NCBI GenBank assembly: GCA_963618015.1
Contig: CAVEQS010000022.1
Coordinates: forward strand, 1 to 43,787
Source: Apopatocola sp963618015
GTDB lineage: Bacteria; Bacillota; Clostridia; Oscillospirales; Oscillospiraceae
Length of the DNA stretch: 43,787 nucleotides
Direction: 5' to 3'
This document shows positions 40,741-43,787 of this stretch, in pieces. Below the pieces are notes generated by a model that saw only the letters and a program-made list of their open reading frames with translations, was not told where the DNA came from and did no database searches. Made by a program: the position numbers and the translations under genes. The first letter of the stretch is position 1. Each line of letters starts with the position of its first letter.

Positions 40741-41460
40741 TTAATGAACCAGCGTGCCGACGGCTTCGCCGCGGGCGGCGCGCAGGATGTTTTCCGGTTC
40801 GCGCAGCGCGAACACCTTGATGGGGATGCGGTTGTCCATGGCGATGCACGTCGCCGTGCTGTCCATGACCGCGAGACGCTTTTCGAGTACTTCTTCGTAC
40901 GTGAGAGAGTCGTAGCGCACGGCGGCAGGGTCCTTCTTCGGGTCGGCGCTGTATACGCCGTCGACGTTCTTCGCGAGCAGCACCGCATCCGCGCCGATGA
41001 GCGCCGCGCGCAGCACCGCGCCCGTGTCAGTCGTGAAGAACGGGCTGCCGACGCCGCCGCCGAACACGACGACCTTGCCGGAGCGGAGATATTCGTCTGC
41101 CTTCTCCACCGAGAACGGCTCGCCGATGTGCTGGATCTCCATGGCGGTGAGCACCTTGGCCTCCACGCCCTGCTGCTGCAAAACGTCCTGCAGCGCCAAG
41201 CAGTTCATGACCGTGGCGAGCATGCCCATATAGTCTGCTCTCCAGCGGTCCATGCGCCCTTCGCCGTTTTTCACGCCGCGCCAGAAATTGCCGCCGCCGA
41301 CAACGATGCCGACCTCCACGCCCTGTCGGGCGCACTTGGCAACAACGCCGCAGACCTCGGCCATGACTTTAAAGTCCAGCCCCGTTCCGGCGTCGCCGGA
41401 GAGCGCCTCGCCGGAGAGCTTGAGCAGCACACGCTTGTATGCGATCTTCTTTTCGTCCAT
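40741..41460 (-). CDS. pyrH: UMP kinase
   Basis: A 239-residue amino-acid-kinase-fold UMP kinase. LLKLSGEALSGDAGTG, VGGGNFWRG, GMLATVMNCLALQD, and GGVGSPFFTTDTGAVLRA are conserved sites for UMP and ATP. pyrH-frr-uppS-cdsA is the conserved Firmicutes order, but rpsB and tsf, which usually precede pyrH, are replaced here by an MBL-fold gene 24 bases upstream. A ribosome site (GGAGG) lies in that gap. Confidence 0.97.
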   Translation of the reverse strand: MDEKKIAYKRVLLKLSGEALSGDAGTGLDFKVMAEVCGVVAKCARQGVEVGIVVGGGNFWRGVKNGEGRMDRWRADYMGMLATVMNCLALQDVLQQQGVEAKVLTAMEIQHIGEPFSVEKADEYLRSGKVVVFGGGVGSPFFTTDTGAVLRAALIGADAVLLAKNVDGVYSADPKKDPAAVRYDSLTYEEVLEKRLAVMDSTATCIAMDNRIPIKVFALREPENILRAARGEAVGTLVH

Positions 41461-41484
41461 GGGTTTCTCCTCCCTTTTCGCGGA

Positions 41485-43089
41485 TCAGCGATATTTTTTG
41501 AGAAGCTCTTCCACATCCGAAAGGAAGTGTTTGAGCATTTTGTTTGGTTTGCCGCGGCTTGCGCGGATGAGCGAGAGCAGCGATTCCCCGGCGGCAAGGA
41601 GCTTCTGGTAAAGCCCGCTCGCCTCCGCGCCGGAGGCGGTCTGTGCTTTCTGCACCGGCACGCCCTTCGGGCAGGCGAGGAATTTTTCCCCGGCAAGATC
41701 GAACACCGTGCCGCTGTAGGGCGCGAATGCCTTATAGCCGTGCTCGGTCTCGAGATAGCTTGCAAACGCGTCCGTCACGGCGTCCTCGCCGTGGTTTACG
41801 AACACGAGCTTCGGCTTCTTCTCAAAGCCCGCGAGCCATGCGGTAAGCCCGTCGCGGTCGGCGTGGCCGCTCTTGCCGGGCAGGAAGCCGACTTCGCAGT
41901 TGACCTCGATATCCTCGCCGAAGAGCTTCACGTGCTTCTCGCCATCGTAGAGCTTGCGGCCAAGCGTCCCCTCCGCCTGATAACCGACGAAGAGCACCGT
42001 GCTCTCCTTGCGCCAGAGATTGTGCTTGAGATGGTGGCGGATGCGTCCCGCCTCGCACATGCCGCTCGCCGAGAGGATGACCTTCGGCTCCGGGTTTTCG
42101 TTGATGGCCTTGGAATCCTCGCTCGAGACGGAAATGCGGATGCCGTCCGACCAGATGGGGTTGATCCCCGCGTCCACGAGAGCGCGCGTCTCCTCGTCGA
42201 AGCATTCGTGCCCGCATTGGAGATAGATCGCCGTCGCCTCGTTGGCCATGGGGCTGTCTACATAGACAGGGAAGCCGTCGTGGCCGGTGACGAGCTTTTT
42301 CTCCTTGATCTCGCGGATGTAATAAAGCATCTCCTGCGTGCGCCCGACGGCGAACGACGGGATGACGAGATTGCCGCCGCGGTCAAGTGTGCGCTGGATA
42401 TAGTCCGCGAGCAGGTTGACCGGCGGGATGTGGCGGTCGTGCAGGCGGTCGCCGTAGGTCGACTCGATCATGACATAGTCCGCCTCCGCGACCGTTTCCG
42501 GCACGTTGCGGATGATGGGCTGGTTGAGATTGCCGATATCGCCGCTGAACACCATTTTGCGCTCCACGCCGTTTTCGGTCATGAAAACCTCGATGCAGGC
42601 GCTGCCGAGCAGATGGCACACATCGCTGAACCGGACGGTGAAGTGCTCGCCGACCTGCACCAGTTCGTGATAGCTCACCGGGCGCAGGTGCGCGATGGCG
42701 GCCTCGGCGTCGTCGAGCGTGTAGACCGGCTCATACTCCGGCCCGCCGCTCCGGCGGCTCTTGCGGTTGCGCCACTCGGCCTCGCTTTCCTGGATATGTG
42801 CGCAGTCGCGCAGCATGATCCGGCAGAGATCGCAGGTCTCGCGCGTGGCGTAAATCGGGCCGTCAAACCCGTTTTTGAAGAGAAGCGGCAGATTACCGGA
42901 ATGGTCGATGTGCGCGTGGGTCAAAAGGACAAAGTCGATCTCCCCCGCTGCCACCGGCAGCTTCTGGTTTTCAAAGATGTCTTTTCCCTGCTCCATGCCG
43001 CAGTCCACAAGACCGCGGTTATTTCCGCACTCGATGAGCGTGCAGCTGCCCGTGACCTCGTGGGTCGCGCCCAAAAAGGTAACTTTCAT
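41485..43089 (-). CDS. MBL-fold/beta-CASP/RMMBL ribonuclease-like protein
   Basis: A 534-residue metallo-beta-lactamase-fold protein of the CPSF73-like type. It has THAHIDHSGN metal motif at H58, H60, D62 and H63, later His/Asp ligands in CHLLGSACIE and FSGDIGN, the beta-CASP cap (PSFAVGRTQEMLYYI, SASGMCEAGRIRHHL) and the RMMBL motif PGKSGHADRDGL. Members are endo/exoribonucleases, though bacterial targets are mostly undefined. The last 60 residues are Lys-rich and atypical. ATG 43089 has AGGAG six bases upstream; in-frame starts further up lie at or before the promoter. Confidence 0.87.
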   Translation of the reverse strand: MKVTFLGATHEVTGSCTLIECGNNRGLVDCGMEQGKDIFENQKLPVAAGEIDFVLLTHAHIDHSGNLPLLFKNGFDGPIYATRETCDLCRIMLRDCAHIQESEAEWRNRKSRRSGGPEYEPVYTLDDAEAAIAHLRPVSYHELVQVGEHFTVRFSDVCHLLGSACIEVFMTENGVERKMVFSGDIGNLNQPIIRNVPETVAEADYVMIESTYGDRLHDRHIPPVNLLADYIQRTLDRGGNLVIPSFAVGRTQEMLYYIREIKEKKLVTGHDGFPVYVDSPMANEATAIYLQCGHECFDEETRALVDAGINPIWSDGIRISVSSEDSKAINENPEPKVILSASGMCEAGRIRHHLKHNLWRKESTVLFVGYQAEGTLGRKLYDGEKHVKLFGEDIEVNCEVGFLPGKSGHADRDGLTAWLAGFEKKPKLVFVNHGEDAVTDAFASYLETEHGYKAFAPYSGTVFDLAGEKFLACPKGVPVQKAQTASGAEASGLYQKLLAAGESLLSLIRASRGKPNKMLKHFLSDVEELLKKYR

Positions 43090-43114
43090 AGTGAACTCCT
43101 GTGTCGCGGCGCTT

Positions 43115-43134
43115 TCTTCACCGCTCGGTGAAGA
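43115..43134 (-). other. Compact hairpin in the 5' leader of the MBL gene
   Basis: Self-complementary TCTTCACCG/CGGTGAAGA with a minimal loop, between promoter and ribosome site. It could stabilise the transcript or be a feedback target of the encoded RNase. Confidence 0.5.
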
Positions 43135-43159
43135 GAAGGCTCCTATTTTCACGGAGAAC

Positions 43160-43188
43160 ATTATACACGTTCCCCGCCCGCCGCGCAA
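43160..43188 (-). promoter_or_regulatory. Promoter of the MBL gene and possibly the housekeeping operon
   Basis: Minus strand TTGCGC (43183-43188), 17 bases, TATAAT (43160-43165), immediately beyond the HxlR stop. No other strong promoter was noticed before pyrH. Confidence 0.6.
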
Positions 43189-43191
43189 GAC

Positions 43192-43539
43192 TTAATGCGT
43201 TTCGCCCTCGCCGCATTGCTTTTTGTAGTCCTCGCCCCAGGCGAGCATGGCGTCCAGAATGGGCTTGAGACTGAGCCCGAGCGGCGTGAGAGAATACTCC
43301 ACTTTCGGCGGCACCTCGGCATAGACCTCGCGGTGGACAAGCCCGCTCTCCTCCATAGCGCGCAGCTGCGCCGTCAGCACCTTCTGCGAAACGCCGCCGA
43401 GCGACTTTTTCAGCTCGCCGAACCGCTTCGTCCCGGGCAGGAGATCGCGCAGTATCAGCACCTTCCACTTATCGCCGATCAGCGTCAGCGTTGTCTCCAC
43501 CGGGCAGGCCGGGAGTTCCGTTTTCAGGGTGTTTTCCAT
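43192..43539 (-). CDS. HxlR family transcriptional regulator
   Basis: A 115-residue winged-helix protein typical of HxlR/MarR-like regulators: CPVETTLTLIGDKWKVLILR near the N-terminus (Cys15 could be redox-active as in HypR/YodB-type members), RFGELKKSLGGVSQKVLTAQ as recognition region, and YSLTPLGLSLKPIL in the wing. ATG 43539 follows GGAGG by five bases. It likely controls itself and the divergent gene at the right edge. Confidence 0.9.
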   Translation of the reverse strand: MENTLKTELPACPVETTLTLIGDKWKVLILRDLLPGTKRFGELKKSLGGVSQKVLTAQLRAMEESGLVHREVYAEVPPKVEYSLTPLGLSLKPILDAMLAWGEDYKKQCGEGETH

Positions 43540-43578
43540 GAGAACCTCCAATGGTTTCTTTTTGGCACTTTGTTTCGT

Positions 43579-43607
43579 ATTTTACACCATTTGCGCGCCG
43601 ATTGCAA
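43579..43607 (-). promoter_or_regulatory. Promoter of the HxlR gene
   Basis: Minus strand TTGCAA (43602-43607), 17 bases, TAAAAT (43579-43584), 40 bases before the ATG. Confidence 0.6.
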
Positions 43608-43621
43608 TTTTCTTCTATTTC

Positions 43622-43650
43622 TTGACAGACGCCGCCCCCCGCTATACCAT
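43622..43650 (+). promoter_or_regulatory. Possible divergent promoter at the right edge
   Basis: Consensus -35 TTGACA (43622-43627) with -10 candidate TACCAT at 17 bases (43645-43650) or TATACC at 15 bases. A short inverted repeat GTAG...CTAC follows. The strong -35 with poor -10 would suit a regulated promoter. Confidence 0.4.
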
Positions 43651-43698
43651 GGCGGTAGTGATAAGCCTACAGGTTTTCTCGGTAAAAGGAGTGTTACT

Positions 43699-43787
43699 GT
43701 GAAAACATCATTTAGTGTCAGAGGCAGTCCCGAGGAGGGAAAAAGGGCGCAGCAAAGCAAACGTCCCAAGGGACGCCGACATAACGC
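43699..43787 (+). CDS. Unidentified gene start, cut by window edge (partial)
   Basis: An open frame from GTG 43699 runs 29 codons to the edge, beginning MKTSFSVRGSPEEGKRAQQS and rich in Lys/Arg. AAAGGAG lies seven bases ahead and a possible promoter is upstream. No family is recognisable from this fragment. Divergent position suggests control by the HxlR protein. Confidence 0.4.
   Translation, partial: MKTSFSVRGSPEEGKRAQQSKRPKGRRHN

Noticed and set aside
40609..43131. 840-codon plus-strand frame opposite frr, pyrH and the MBL gene
   Set aside because: Same shadow effect; overlaps three well-supported genes.

Overview
The window looks like chromosomal DNA of a GC-rich, probably anaerobic member of the Clostridia. 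The evidence is a Gram-positive replicative polymerase PolC, sporulation genes spoVAD and spoVAE, a glycyl radical enzyme with its oxygen-sensitive activase, 2-hydroxyacyl-CoA dehydratase subunits and several Clostridia-style lipoproteins. An Oscillospiraceae-like gut organism is my inference, not something the sequence proves. I saw no rRNA, tRNA, CRISPR array, insertion sequence or prophage.

Positions 1-12900 form an accessory mosaic of short transcription units: a 2-hydroxyacyl-CoA dehydratase pair cut by the left edge; a MATE efflux pump behind what looks like a leader-peptide attenuator; two divergent paralogous lipoproteins with SLH-like and transglutaminase-like domains; spoVAD-spoVAE; a secreted SpaA-fold protein; ruvX; and an old-yellow-enzyme-type flavoenzyme divergent from a TetR repressor, with a perfect 24-bp palindrome at the flavoenzyme promoter.

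Positions 13000-29970 hold the most interesting part, a catabolic locus built around a glycyl radical enzyme of unassigned substrate. One long operon (13198-25649) encodes the radical enzyme, a Dpp-type ABC importer (lipoprotein, two permeases, one fused double ATPase), a DUF1537 four-carbon acid sugar kinase, a DapA/NanA-type aldolase, a cytoplasmic sialidase-fold protein and the radical SAM activase. Convergent to it is a PrpR-N/AAA/Fis regulator whose AAA module has lost the GAFTGA loop and the Walker B acids. Divergent from that regulator are a PdxA-family dehydrogenase and an iron-type alcohol dehydrogenase. The likely logic is import, radical-based cleavage or elimination, phosphorylation, oxidative decarboxylation and aldol cleavage, with the alcohol dehydrogenase disposing of aldehyde. 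The substrate is not identifiable from sequence; a tetronate-like intermediate is the best hint.

Positions 29973-43089 carry a dense minus-strand housekeeping run, read from high to low coordinates: an MBL/beta-CASP protein, pyrH, frr, uppS, cdsA, ispC (dxr), rseP, ispG, polC, a YfcE-like phosphodiesterase and an AlkD-like protein. Many genes overlap by 1-4 bases. Upstream lie an HxlR regulator and the first codons of a divergent gene cut by the right edge.
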